NCBI GenBank assembly: GCA_947623455.1
Contig: OX392527.1
Span: 47,288,401-47,352,400 of the forward strand
Direction: 5' to 3'
Origin: Mimachlamys varia
Lineage: Eukaryota; Mollusca; Bivalvia; Pectinida; Pectinidae
DNA: 64,000 bases
The notes under the pieces: generated by a model
Told to the model about the DNA's origin: nothing
Databases searched by the model: none
Seen by the model: only the letters and a program-made list of their open reading frames with translations
In this document: one piece after another, positions 25,993 through 39,400 of the stretch
Layout of the letters: the number at the start of each line of letters is the position of its first letter
Numbering within the stretch: position 1 is the stretch's first letter
Made by a program: the position numbers and the translations under genes

Positions 25993-26835
25993 TACAGTGC
26001 CACAATAAGACTGAAGCCCTATTTAAATGGTTCTAAGAATGGTAGTAAACAGTTTTGATAATGGCTGGATTGAGCAATGAGACGATCCAACGTTAAAACG
26101 TTGCTTATAAGGATCCTTGTGTAGTGTAGGTATCCAATATAGCCGGATTAGGTCACCGTCTTTATCATTAACGGGTATTTTGAATGATTGTAATACTGAT
26201 GTATGGTTGGAAAGTATTTCATCTTTTGAAAAAACGGTCAATGCGTAAGTACATGTAGGGTAGCCGTGGTTTTCAAGCAGGCCAAGTTCTTTTTGCTAAA
26301 ATTGAATGTAATAGTGTTTGCAAACCAGAAACAGGTTATTAGAGGCCTTATCTGCAGATACAACGACATACTTGTCATGTAGGTCGATGAGTGTTTTTTG
26401 AACGTCGGGGTTAAAGTATGTGCCAAGATAGCTCATTACCATATATTTGCATCGTCGTCCGCCTTTTTTGGAAAAGAAAGCTTTCATTACGAGAGATCGT
26501 AGACGTTCCCTTAATTTTGTATGAGGTATGGCAGTGTACAGGGTGAAAAAATCAAATGTTTTGATCGAATAAACATTTTTTTAGGGCGGCGTCCTACTTA
26601 TTAATCGGTATTTTGAAGATTACGATTACAGTCGGACAATATGATTGCAGCAAGTTGATGTGATTCAATCTGTTAAATGAACTTTTAATTTTCACATTAG
26701 ATTGTTTTCTTACATAATTATACAACAACGTAGAAAAAAAAGTAGAGTAATAAACCCGGGATTCTTTCATGCTGTAATGTCCAGCTAGGTATATGAGGGG
26801 GGAATACTGCCTAACTGGCAAGCTAGCTTTTTCAG

Positions 26836-26945
26836 TCATGCGGTATAACCTGCGGACCAGGTCAAAATAGTTAAGCCACGGTGGGCGTGGTCAGTAGTTG
26901 GATGGGTGACCGCCTACACGTTACAATAAGTGTATTGAAGCCCAT
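26836..26945 (+). pseudogene. 5S rRNA-like remnant (pseudogene or 5S-derived SINE)
   Basis: The string GTTAAGCCACGGTGGGC (from about 26871) followed by GTGGTCAGTAGTTGGATGGG and TGACCGCCT matches the conserved 3' half of 5S rRNA: the GTTAAGC box A region, the intermediate element, and the TAGTACTTGGATGGGTGACC box C. The 5' part (TGCGGTATAACCTGCGGACC) is only loosely 5S-like, and the normal 3' end pairing with the 5' end is absent, so this is unlikely to be a functional 5S gene. It may be a 5S-derived SINE head or a processed copy. Confidence 0.65.
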
Positions 26946-27189
26946 TACTGTAGAAATATAATCATTATTGCTTATTTAGAATATGTAATATATTCATTTG
27001 ATCAATAAACACTTCAAGACTATTTAGAATAGAAACCATATAGTGTAGTAATTTTATACATTACATGAAATCATTTTCCTACTGTTCCACTGTTGATATA
27101 CTTTAAAAACTTTACCCCTATTTTTTGTTATCCCCGTGTGTGTCTTGTTGTTTCATCTTTTAGATACATTTTTTTCATATATTTTCAAG

Positions 27190-27432
27190 ATGGTAAAGAC
27201 GATAACGACATTCCTCCTGGAACGCCTCGGCGGAAACAAAAGAGGGAACACTTAATCGAGTCCTCCCCGCAATTGGAACGTAAGAGAAAAAGGATTATGT
27301 TACAGAAGGAAAAAAAGGATACAGTTAAGTCGAGGAATCCCTTGGCAGATGAGGCTGTCACTGATTCGGCTTCATGTCATTCTTCTCAATCAATATGCAG
27401 GGGCGACACGGACACTGAAGCAGTTTCAATGG
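27190..27432 (+). CDS. Sacsin-like gene, first recognised exon
   Basis: Acceptor TATTTTCAAG, donor ATGG/GTATGT, both phase 1. It encodes a highly charged 80-residue segment with two basic clusters (PRRKQKR and RKRKR) that resemble a nuclear localisation signal, followed by a Ser/Thr- and Asp-rich tail. It joins in frame to the exon at 28108. The assignment rests on splice-phase agreement and composition, not homology, so it is less sure than the downstream exons. Confidence 0.6.
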
Positions 27433-30400
27433 GTATGTGACGTATGATCAGCGTTCGTCCCATATATTTTTATCACCTATAAGTAATGTATTTCATATCA
27501 GCTTGTATACTTTAACACAAATAGGAAAAAATGTACATAATGTGTCCTTCCGGTGCTTGTGTTTGTCCGAGAATGTAGGGAAAATCAATATTTAGAACGA
27601 TTTACATATTGAAAAAAATACCATAGCAAATGATCTTGCTTAGAATATGGGTTTAAAAAATCAGAGGATTCCAAAGCATCGACAGAACCTAAAGCAGAAC
27701 TCAAAATTGATTTAAACATGGAGCAAATGAACATAGGAAAGATTACGCGGAGACTCTTGGAAAAGGACAAGAAAATAAGACCAGGCATTCCGGAAGAGTA
27801 AGCGTACAAGTCCTGTGTTGAGTTAATGTTTTGAAAACAGGATGTTCGTTATCCACAAAATCGACATAAACTGTCTAACTTATCAGTTTCATTTATCATC
27901 TTAGGCATAACCTTTAAAATCAAAAGCTTTAAGTTACAAAATCCTTTAACAGTTGTATCCTTAAAAATAACTGTGTTTTGGGGGTTATTTCGTGATATTT
28001 GCTATAAACAGTTAGATGTGTTACAAGGCAGTTTATGTGATTCATAAAAAAACCCCATTTGATGTCGGATAGATATATTAAAAAACGTTTCTAACTTTTT
28101 TTTGTAGATGGAGATTCGGATTCCACAGATTCAGATTGTGCAATGGATCAACCTTCACTCCTGGAGCAACTGAAGACTATACTTGACAATTACCAAGATG
28201 CTCAAATAATACTGGTAATACTAATTTTTATCCACGTAAATTGTGATATAAATATATCTATTAAGATGTGCTGCACATTTCACATTAAGTAATAGATACA
28301 GAAAGCCGATAAAAATAATTACAATGCATCATACAGCTGTATTGTCCTTCAAGGACTCGTTAGTGATGCTATGGACCAAACGGTGGGAGTCGACATTTTC
28401 TAAATAAAAGTAGTAGCAGAAGGGTTAGGGGCGTAACACCTTTTAAATGTTTGAATTTAAAAAACAAAATTATTAATGTGCAATTTAAAATCGTGTTCAA
28501 AAAAAGTGTGTACATTTAAGGATAAACTTTCTATTTTGTTTAGGTTATCGGGAGATAACGACAATGGAAAACGAGTAAATTCAATATAATTTACCCGTTT
28601 TCCATTGTAGTTATCCCCCGATAACCTAACCAAAATAGAAAGTTTATCCTTATATTTACAATATCTTTCTGTGAAATGTTCGTAAATATTTTCTTCATTA
28701 TAGTCAAATCTTCGGACATATATTTAATTTTAAAACTAATAAACGTGGGAATGGTTCAATAAATGTAACAGCATGAAATTTGCAAGCTCCGCCCACGTTT
28801 ATTGTTGATGACGTCACAAAATTGTGTTTCAAACTGTAGGGTTCGCATAGCTCCGTCCACATGTATTGTTGTCGACGTCATAGAAAAATTTGTCACGTGT
28901 TTTGCTTCAGTTATGCGGTGATAATGATAGTCTGTTGAGCAATGGTTATCGAGTGAATGTCAGTGTAGACTGTAAATATATGTGTATAAAGTATAGATCT
29001 GAACAAACGATTAAACTATGTAAGAGAGCAAATTGCTAAACCTGTATAAAATTTGCCTTAAAAAGTACTTGACTGCTGATTGTTCAAATAGAATAAATAC
29101 CTGAGATACGTATTAACAATAAACCCAACGGGCTAGTGGTGTTGATATTCTGCAATAAGCACGAAAGTCTTTTGAAATGGACACCTTGAAAACCTTCAAT
29201 GTCTCAGGTCGAAATTGTGAAAACATTTACTTGAATATGTCAAACTCTAATCTAAGAAATCCAGTGATGATATTAAACAAGAATTTTGGGATAAATGTTT
29301 GTAAGATTTGAACAAATGAATTAACCTGACCAAATTCTATACTGACACAGTGGGATGTTTTAAAACTGTTAAACATCTTTTGAACAATTCACAAGCATAT
29401 GGTAACTATATTTGGTAAGTTCGCATGCTAGGGTCAGATTTTATGTAAGCTAATATGTGTCACTGACTCTGACTTATAAAGATGCCGACACAAAATAACA
29501 AATGACAGTTTGCGATATGGTGTCAATTGATATGATGTGTTCGAAGACAAGATTTAGTGGTTATAACAGCCCTTTTATATTATCGTAATATCATGCGTAT
29601 GTCCTGCGGGCTCTACGATTTTTTTACATTAGAAGATGCTTATTGTGGGCTTTCCGCCGATGCGGATTATCTTTTTGATTTTTTTTACCAAATTATTAAA
29701 AATGCGGGCTAAACGTTGTTAAATGATTCCACTTTTATAAATATGTAGATCTACGCTATTTGTAAACAAAAAAATCATTGATAAGTTTATATATAGCTTT
29801 AATTATACATAAACATATACATTTACAAAATATAGCAGAACAAAGTCGATAATTATAGAATTTTGGTATTTTTTTCATATAATTCATGTAACTAAAGCAG
29901 TATTTATATTTGAACCCGAAAAATGTGTGAAAAATATTTTTTTTATTTAGTGTTAAATCTGCAAAAATAATGAAAAAATGATGATTTTCTCATAACAAAA
30001 TAAAGGGTAAGGGTAGCTCAAATTGCCTTCCTGAGTTAAAATATTAAGTTAGAGAAATTTTACTTCAATAACTTAGATTCATACATTACGGATTACAAAT
30101 TAGGAAGGTATCGCAAGTATATTATCTGCAATTGGCCAAAAACTGCAAAATTCACTCAAAATTACTTATTATGCAATAATGGTATCTTTGACCGACCATA
30201 GCACAAAAATGAGCACACTGACATGTCTTTGCATTTTCTGCCATGCAATGAACTCCCTTTTCCAAAAATGTATATTAGACAAAAAGTTTAATTTTTACTT
30301 TTGAGAGGAAATGCATCCTTAATAGAAATTATACCACATATTTTCATTAAAGATCGAGGCACTGACCCAGCTATGCTTCCAATTAATTACAAAAATATCT

Positions 30401-33400
30401 ATTCAGGTTATTTATATTGAATATTTTTATGTTAATTTATACTGCCAAAATATATTTCATTATTATTTTGTTGGGTGACAGGAACTCATCCAAAATGCTG
30501 ACGACGCCAACGCTACGGAGATGCAGATGATTTATGTGAACGGCACAGAAGAGGCAGCGGGAGGACACGGATGCTATTCGGAATATTTCAGGGTATATAC
30601 TTAAGTTTATCAAATCTTAGTTGATCAAATCATTGTATTTTCAGCTATAGGACGATAGGTTAGTCAAAAAAGTAATTTGCATTGTAAACGATTTTTGCTT
30701 AACTTGTCTTCTGCATTCAATATCGTTCAATTTTAATCGCAACATTGATGACATTATATACATTTATATATATATTATCTGTTACTAAGCAAAATATGGC
30801 ATTCAAAATTATGATAACCTGGTAACTCGTTTTTGAGTTATATTCCTTCTACATATCCCCCTCTTTATTAAGTGACTTCAAAGTATTCACGATTAGAAAA
30901 CAAATGCAAGGCTTCTTTGAATATCTGTGTTAACGAAGAAGACTGTTTTTCAAAGGTAAAAAGGAAACTATTTATGAAATTGATCATATATATGTTATTG
31001 AATATTGAAAAATACACCATCTGGTCCTTAAATGTTTTTTTTTTATATATCTGAAATTGTTTGTATTTAGATATTTGTTTCTTTCTACTCCCTATATTTC
31101 TCCGCTATGATACCTAATGTTTGTATTTGTAACTATATATATGGATAATTAATTTCCAATTGATTGTATTCAGAATGCAACTTTCTGATTGGTTGAGATT
31201 TTCTTTTCATACCTCTTTGAAAAAAAATCCGAAAATAGCGAGAAAAATGTGACGTCACAATAAGGCAATTGACGTTGCGTATAGATTTGTAAAAAAGAAT
31301 CCGTTGTAAGATCAGTCAAATTGTACATAAACATGTTTTAAATTTGAAAATAAGTTTCAAAATTTATTATAAGCGTTGATGTCAATTATTTTTTAGTTTC
31401 ATAGGGTTATGAAAAACGTTTTGCTTGCAAACTTGTGTAAGAATCCGTTACGCGGATTCATACAGTTTGCAAACAAATTTTTTTTCATACTCCAATCAAA
31501 CTAAAAAAAAATTGTCATCAATGCTTAAATGAATTCCGAATATTTGACATCATGTTTCTGCCAGGCGCCCGCCCTGTGTGTCCACAACAACGCTATGTTC
31601 CACAAAGATGACTGGAGATATATAAGAAGTATATATCGCAGTGGGAAGCGTGAAGACGCTCTCAAAGTTGGTAGATTTGGTCTTGGATTCAAGTCTGTAT
31701 TCCACCTTACAGGTAAGTCATTGGTTATGTCTTGGATTAACCTTCTACCGGCCTCCTCCTTCCAAATAAAAGCGGTAACAATGAGAAAATATCTAGTTTT
31801 TAAAAGACCCTGATGTCTTATTAGCCCACCATTATCAAATGGAGAGCTATTCAAATCACCCTGCGTCTGCGGTCCGTCGTCCGTCCGTAAACGATTCCTG
31901 TTATCGCTATTTCTCTATTGCTTTATGGATCCTTCCCAATTTCGTATGCAGATTCCCCTTGGTGCTGGGTTACGATTTGTTTAATTTTCGGACTGATCAG
32001 AAAAGCAGTATGGCCGACAAGTGGCCATCTTGTATTTTGAGAGTAATAGTTTGTTACCGCTATTTCTTAAGAAGTGCTGGATGGATCATTCTCAAATTTC
32101 ATATGCTGGTTCCCTTGATTATTAGTTGCATATTGTCTTTAAGAGTGATCAGAAGAACAATATGGCTGACAAGCAGCCATCTCGGATTTTGAGAGTTATA
32201 CATTGTTACCGCTATTTTTTGAGAAGTGCTGGATGGATCATGCTCAAATTTCATATGTGGATTCCCTTGATTCCCACTTGCACATTATCTAATTTTAGGA
32301 CTGATTAGAAAAACAATATGTCCGACAGGCAGCCGTCTTGGATTTTGAGAGTAATAGTTTGTTTCTGCTTTTCTCAAGATGTATCAAATGGAATATTTGT
32401 TCCATAGTTGCACATTGTCTAATTTTTGGATTGATCAGAGAAACAATATGGCCGACAGGCGGCCATCTTGTATTTTGAGAGTAACAGTTTGTTACCGCTA
32501 TTTTATAACAAGTACTGGATTGAACTGGATTTTCAAATGTAAAAAATTAAATGCTTCCCTTGCATATTCCTTAGTTCCTCCTTACACATTGACAGGTTTT
32601 CGAAAGATGAAATACTGTCTAACTATGCTTCTGTATTAGAATCTTTCCAAGTACCGGTTCATGAGCAAGACGCTGACCTACATCGACCGAGCCATTATCA
32701 AACTAATACAGTGTCACAATAAGATTGAAACTCTGATTTAACGGTACTAAGAATGGTAGTAAGAAGTTTTGATAATGGCTTGGTTGAGCAATGAGACGAG
32801 CAAGCGATAAAACGTTGCTTATAAGGATCCTTGTTTAGTTTAGGTATCCAATAAAGCCAAGGTAATTCAGCGTCTTTATCATTAGCGGGTATTTTGAATG
32901 ATTGTAATACTGATGTATGGTTTAAAAGTATTCCATCTTTCGAAAAATCGGTCAATGCGTAAGTAGGGTTACCTTGATTATCAAGCAGGCCAAGGTCTTT
33001 TTGCAAACAATGAATGCAAAAGTGTTAACAAACCAGGATAAGGTTATTAGATGCCTTGTCTGCACACACAACAACATACTTGTCATGTTGGTCGTTGAGT
33101 GTTGTTCAAACATCGGGATCAAGAAATATCGACTTGTTTTTTAGTTTTCAATTTGTATCGCAATCTGCTTATTCTTTTCTGATCAGAGAACCTGATAGAT
33201 TTAACCCACTTTGAAAGTGAATTCAATTCAGCATTTTCTATAGCAATTTCATACAGCACTTCCTGTATGAAACTAATATCTAAGAATGTTTTTTTCTGTT
33301 TTGCTTCTTCAACAATTAAGATTGCGTTATGTAAATATTGTAATCCTGGCTTTGTGAGTTGGTAGTTGCATTAATTTATTGCAGATAATCCTGTCATAAT

Positions 33401-36400
33401 CAGTGGCGATCGACTATTGATTATTGATCCTTTCCGGGCCAAAAATAAACTTGGAAACGATTGTCACACACTGAAATTCAAGAAAATCAATAAACCTGCT
33501 CAGAAAAAACGACAATACAAACAAGCTGCTGTTGCTATGGAGACATTGTATGGTTATTGTGGATTTACAAAAAAATCGTTGAAGGATGGTTACCACGGTA
33601 CCTTGTTTTGGTTTCCGTTACGCCGCTCTGCTTCAAATTTGTCGACAAAGGTGTTTGATCATCGTGATGTAGCAGAACTGATAACAATATTCAAGAAAGA
33701 AGTTCCATGTTTGCCCCTGTTTTTGAAGAACATCACTCAAATTTCATTTCATAATGAAGCTGATGAATCTTCATCATTCTCGATGACATGCGCAGTGACG
33801 GAGAAAGAAGAAAAAAGATCTTTTAACATGAAATTAGCGGCATATAAACGTAAATCACGTGATGAAGACACCAAATCATTTTTTTCTGTCAACATAACTG
33901 TTAAGGACAGCAAAGAAGTCAAAACACAACGCTGGGTTGTTTGCAATTATGCAAAAGGTCAGAATAGTCTTTCCGATGAACTCCGAAAATTAACCGAGGA
34001 TAATCAGCTGTCGTATAGTCCAATCGTTGGAATCGCAGTTCCCATCGATAACACGTCGGAAGCACATTTTCATGGACATGTGTTTTGTTTCCTTCCTCTT
34101 CCATCTACAGGCGAGAATTACACTGGACTACCCGTGCACATCAATGGATTCTTCGCCCTTAGTCAGGACAGACATCATGTGAAATGGCCAACCGACAACC
34201 AGACAGAGCGTGAAAACCAGGATCAGAGATGGAACCGTTTTCTATGTGAAAACGTGATTGTAGATGCATACACTGATACTATAGATTATATGAAAAAGCT
34301 CACAGTCAGACAAAATTCCATGGAGTCCGATAACCTAGTATATAAAATCCTGCCATCACGACCAAACGTTCGACCGAATTGGAATACCATTGTCGATCCC
34401 TTGTACCAGAGTTTGAAAAGCAAGGAGATATTTTACACCAATAATAATGGTGGCAAATGGGTTCAATCAGAGGATGCAATTTTTTCTATTTTGAAATGGA
34501 ATGAAGATATATCGAACACTGACACTCCGACAAAAAACTGCATAGTCGATCTTTTGCTAGATTGTCAACGGAATGTCGTAGAAGTTCCCTCTCACATTGC
34601 AGAAATGTTTCCAGACGTGGCGAGGATCACACCGAAGTATTTGAGAAATGCCATGAAAGAAAGATCCATCTACACAAGATATTCCTATGAACACAAACTG
34701 ATGCTGTTACAGTTTATTCTAGCAGATCGACGATATTCCGACATTGGTGACATTCAATTGCTACCTTTACAAGATGATACATTCTGTGCTTTTGGCGGTG
34801 GAAATCCCAAGTACATCTGCAAGAAAGATGAGTTGAAAATGTTCCCAGGCATTGAACAGAACTTTGTCAAGTTAGACTTACCACAAGAAATACAGAGGCA
34901 TTTGAATGAAATGAAGAAAGAAGGTATGTGGCACATTCTTCATTGTTTAACAAATGATGTACCACAAGTTTATTGAAATATTTAAAGTAGCGGTATAGTT
35001 ATATATTATAATCCACCACATTTATTAGCTAATCACAAATAATATCTTGGAGTATGAATTTTACTATTTAAAAAAATTCGTCGATTTATACACCTTTGCA
35101 GTGCCCAAATTTTGCTGTAGAAAATGGTTACTGTATTACTTAAATTTAATGTATGATCGTATGTGTATGTACATTGTGCACTTTCAGAAATTTGGTATAT
35201 TATTTCGAATCACTACTAAATAGCCTTGTTGTCTGTTATAGGTACGTTTGATCTGAGAACGCTTAATCAGGAGGAGGGATTTTCGAGTTTGCTTAAAGAA
35301 ACCGTGTTTGCGAATGGAACATTAGGAGACAGTGGATGTTTCATTATAACCCAACGCCAAATTACAATGAAATGGCTCAACCAGGTCTTTGGATATATTC
35401 GCCAGCAGGAAATCTCCTTGGAAAAAATCGGAAAAATGTTCTTGGTTCCTGTAATGGATGGCCCCAATTCCAAGCAAATTTCGAAGCTTATGCCGTTGAA
35501 GGGGAGATACGTTGTCGCTTACTGTGACAGGGCGACCCGTCTGGATCAGAAACTGAGTAACGCTCTCTCAAACCTAACACTTACTGTTCTTAAACACATT
35601 CCCAAAGGTGAAGCATATACTGTGTTGATGGGTACCTATTGCAAATATCCAGACATTGAAGGCATCTTTGAACTTTTGGAAGAACTGCACGATGGATGTA
35701 AAAGAAGCAAGCAATCACTTGCAACAACAATCCTTCATTTCAACAAACAATCCAATCTCAACGAGAAAGCAGCTTTGCTGAACTTTCTGTCAAAAGACTG
35801 TAAAACTGCCTGTCAAAAAGCTGATAACATAATCAGACAGTTAGATATTTTTCCAGAGACGTCAAACTTGGACAACGACGTGAAATGTACCTCAATATCG
35901 AAGAACGAGATAATCGCGTGCAAAAATTGCATCCCGGTTAAGTATCATGTGCCTCTCTTACATTTAAACAATTCCCAAAAAAGCTTTGCTGAAAGACTTG
36001 GAGCAAAACAAATGTCAGATGAGAAAATAGTTGAGGAAATCCTACGAGCAATGGTCAACAGGTGTACTGGATATACGAGGTCGGCAAGGGAATTGTTTAT
36101 GATGTTTGTTCTAGAAAATCTGCATACACATCATGGTAATAAAAACAGTATCCTTGATCTGGGATCCAGAATCGAATTTATTGAAATCTCTAATGCAATG
36201 AAAAGCCTAGAGGTTGCACCGATCAGACGATTCTTTGACCACACTGATAGAAATCTCCAAGCGTTGTTTCATTTTGACAGAAATAAATTTCTGCCGATGA
36301 GGTATCAGAAGGAAGATCTAGAGCCCGCCCTTAGAAAATTTGGTCTAAAATCAGAAAAAGATGTTGCCATAGAGGATGTCCATCATGTTGTCGAAATACT

Positions 36401-39400
36401 AGATCGGGAGTGCCGAAAACAGAAACACACGAAGAATATCGAAAATTGTTCCTTGCAAGTGATGAAACTCGTTGAGAAAATACCAAGTAACAAATTGGAC
36501 AGTTTGCACCTTGAGGAATACCGATGGATATCCTTCATCAGAAATAAGCCATCTCACTACCCATGTATACTGCCCTGGTACGGGGATCAATATGAATCAT
36601 TTCTCTGTTCACCGGCAGATATCGCCTCAAACATGCACGAATCGGTATCGGCATCAGTCAAATGCATTGTTGAAGCGTCCAACTATCCCTACCTTGCGCA
36701 AAGATACGGTTGGAATACTCCTCCAAGCGCCGAAATATGCTTATCACAATTGGAAGGGGTGAGAAAGGTGTTTTGCATTGAACAAAAAGCAACACTAATG
36801 TCTATCATAAAGCTCATCTATCAGAATATGTCTGGGCATATCGCGTCGTCGGTTGAGAGGGCGAAGTCACAAGCAGTGGTTTTTACAGGAGAGGGATTTC
36901 ATCTCCCTGAAAAAGTGTTTATTTCCTTTCCGAAAAACGAGAACATACATCTCGACCCTTTTATGCACAAACTACCTATCGAGTTTTCGGAATTCTCCTC
37001 AATGTTTGTATCGCTTGGGTCAACAGCAGAACTTACAATAAGTTCATTTAACTCCATCCTAACAACAATAAAAGAAACCACCGGAACACATACAACCAAA
37101 AGAGACAGAAAGATTGTGATACGCATCCTCAAATGTATTGCAAGTCTTAAAGATGAGGATATGTCCCTCGATGATGTGCTGGTTCCTGTGAAATCGGATA
37201 AAGCCAGTTTAGAATTGCATGCGGTAAAAGACTGTGCGTACTGTGACAAGGAATCAAGCTTGTTTATTGATATGGATGGAGACAGTAATGTTAGATACGT
37301 TCATTCAGATGTCAGTACTACATTAGCTGAGTCTCTTGGTATCAAATCCTTCACTCAAAAATATTTGTCAGACGGAGGGATGGAAGAAATGTATTCTGCA
37401 TGTGGACAGACTGAACCATTAACAACAAGACTGAAACATGTGTTGGAGAACTATCCAGACGGACTAGCAGTGTTAAAGGAACTGGTACAGAACGCGGATG
37501 ATGCTGGAGCTGAACATATCTACTTTCTTTATGATGAAAGGCAAAACAAAAATGCAAGAACTGGCTTGATTGACGAAAACATGGCACAGTGCCAAGGTCC
37601 AGCACTTTGGGCTTATAACAATGCTAACTTCACTGAGATCGATTTTCAAAATATTGTCAAACTTGGAGGAGAAACGAAAAAAGAAACAAGAACTAAAATT
37701 GGCAAATTTGGACTTGGATTCTGCGCCGTTTACAACCTGACAGATGTCCCAAGTTTTTTAAGTGGAAATAACCTGGTTATATTTGATCCCCATACAACTT
37801 ATCTTGGGAAAGCCATCAAGGATAAAAGCAGTCCAGGTATAAGACTGACCTTTACAGAAAGAAGTTTAGGGATCCTACAACTCAGGAGGAATCAGTTCCG
37901 TCCATATAACAAAATATTTGGATGCGATTTGTCTGGAGGCGTCTTTCCTCCGAAGTTCGAAGGAACGCTTTTTCGGCTTCCCCTAAGAACGAAAAAACAG
38001 GCATTACAAAGTGATATAAAATGCACTCCATATTGCAGAGATGATATGCTAAAACTTCTCCATCTTCTAAAGGATTGTGCTGGCAGCTTGTTGACTTTTA
38101 CACAGAACATAAAGAAAATAAAACTGTTTCATCTCCCTGAAGACAGTGAAGATCCAGCAAATGATGTTAAACTCATTTTCAGCACAGATAAAATAGTTAA
38201 AAAAACTCTTCCGATATTCACCAACCCAGCTGACATCAATGTCATGAAGGAAGTGGAAAAGGCTTGTATCACAAAACAAGCCTTTACGTACATTGAACTG
38301 ATATCAATTAATATGCATATGCCTAGAAATAGATTTCTGCCCGTCGAGAAATCATATGCAAAGTCCTCGCCATGGTTGGTTGCCTGGGCTTCAGGAACTA
38401 GCAGAACAACGCTTGAAAATTCTGTTTGTCTCGAAAGCGAAGGAGCTCTGCCTCTGGGAAGTATTGCCGTGTCCTTGAAAGAAAAACGTACAGGTTTTAT
38501 TGTAGTACCGTTCCCCCACCGAGAGAAACTACTTGGTTTCTATGAAACAAGCCATTTATTTTGTTTTCTACCTTTACCAGTCGAATGGAAGACGCCAGTA
38601 CATGTAAATGGATCTTTTGCCGTAAGCAGTGACAGAAAAGACTTGGTGAAGAGAACAAGCGATGATAAAGGAGAAACAAAACACCAGATCTGGAACAAAA
38701 TGTTGATTTCTGATGCCGTTTGTAACGCGTACCTTTCGATGTTGATCAGTTTGGATCAGTTCGGAGTGTCTTCTGATAATTACTCAATACTTTGGCCTAT
38801 TGTAAACGTTAAATCGGAAGGAGAATCATACTTGTCAGATTCATTTTGTCAAAAAGTCATCAGGGGCGACCACAGAGTGTTTCATACAATAAAAGGACAC
38901 CGGGCCTCTTTTCGCGATAGTGTTTTTCTTGACAATGATTTTCGTCATAACAAGAAAATTGGGGGTACTGCGTTTGAGATTTTTCAACGCTTTTACCAGG
39001 GAAAATTCATTCCTATGGATATGTCAGAGCCCCTCTATCAACGAATTTGCATGGCCGGTTGTGAAGAGGAACTTCGACAACAGACAATGCCCATGAAAAT
39101 ATTTTATGAAGAAATAGTGTTTCCAAACATAAAGAAAATAGATGGAGAGAAACGGGATGCGTTGGTCATATTTATATTGAAAGAACATCACCATAATTTG
39201 CATCGACTGTTAACATCAAATCCATGTATCCCAGTCCTCCATGATGATCGATTGAGATTGCCAAGTGAGCTTGTTAGACCAAAGTCCAAAGTGGCAACAC
39301 TGTTTTGTGACAGAGACGGTCGATTTCCATCTGACGCCAATCAGCATTTTTGTACAGAAAGTGTCCTTGATATTCTTGTGCAGTTAGGTATGATGGACAA

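Larger units (their letters stand above)
24480..26590 (-). mobile_element. Penelope-like retroelement fragment B, rearranged
   Basis: On the minus strand, RT pieces of the family seen at 3390 are present but out of order. An RT segment (AFFSKKGGRRCKYMV, about 26480) lies upstream of the more N-terminal YVVVSADKASNNLFLVCKHY (about 26330-26380). FSKDEILSNHTSVLQSFKIP (about 26200) and LYWIPTLHKDPYKQRF (about 26120) follow, then the IPHTKLKE region (about 25440), and finally [15 protein letters not shown] in two tandem copies (about 25120 and 24910). The tail (24480-24760) matches the tails of A and C. The element is split by a 389-bp insertion and contains a 209-bp tandem duplication, so it cannot be functional. 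Confidence 0.75.

Noticed and set aside
26836..26945. Functional 5S rRNA gene.
   Set aside because: Only the central and 3' promoter region is conserved; the 5' strand and terminal helix are not 5S-like.
27585..27809. Minus-strand 74-codon frame.
   Set aside because: It is the complement of the exon-like segment at 27644-27797. The plus strand has the splice sites and charged, coding-like composition.
28807..28890. CRE-like TGACGTCA sites as a promoter.
   Set aside because: They lie inside an intron of the sacsin-like gene, with no exon or TATA context; similar motifs occur inside foldback repeats in the window.
31529..31813. 94-codon frame beginning with Met at 31529 as an independent gene.
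   Set aside because: The middle part is the sacsin exon 31565-31712; the rest is intron read-through.
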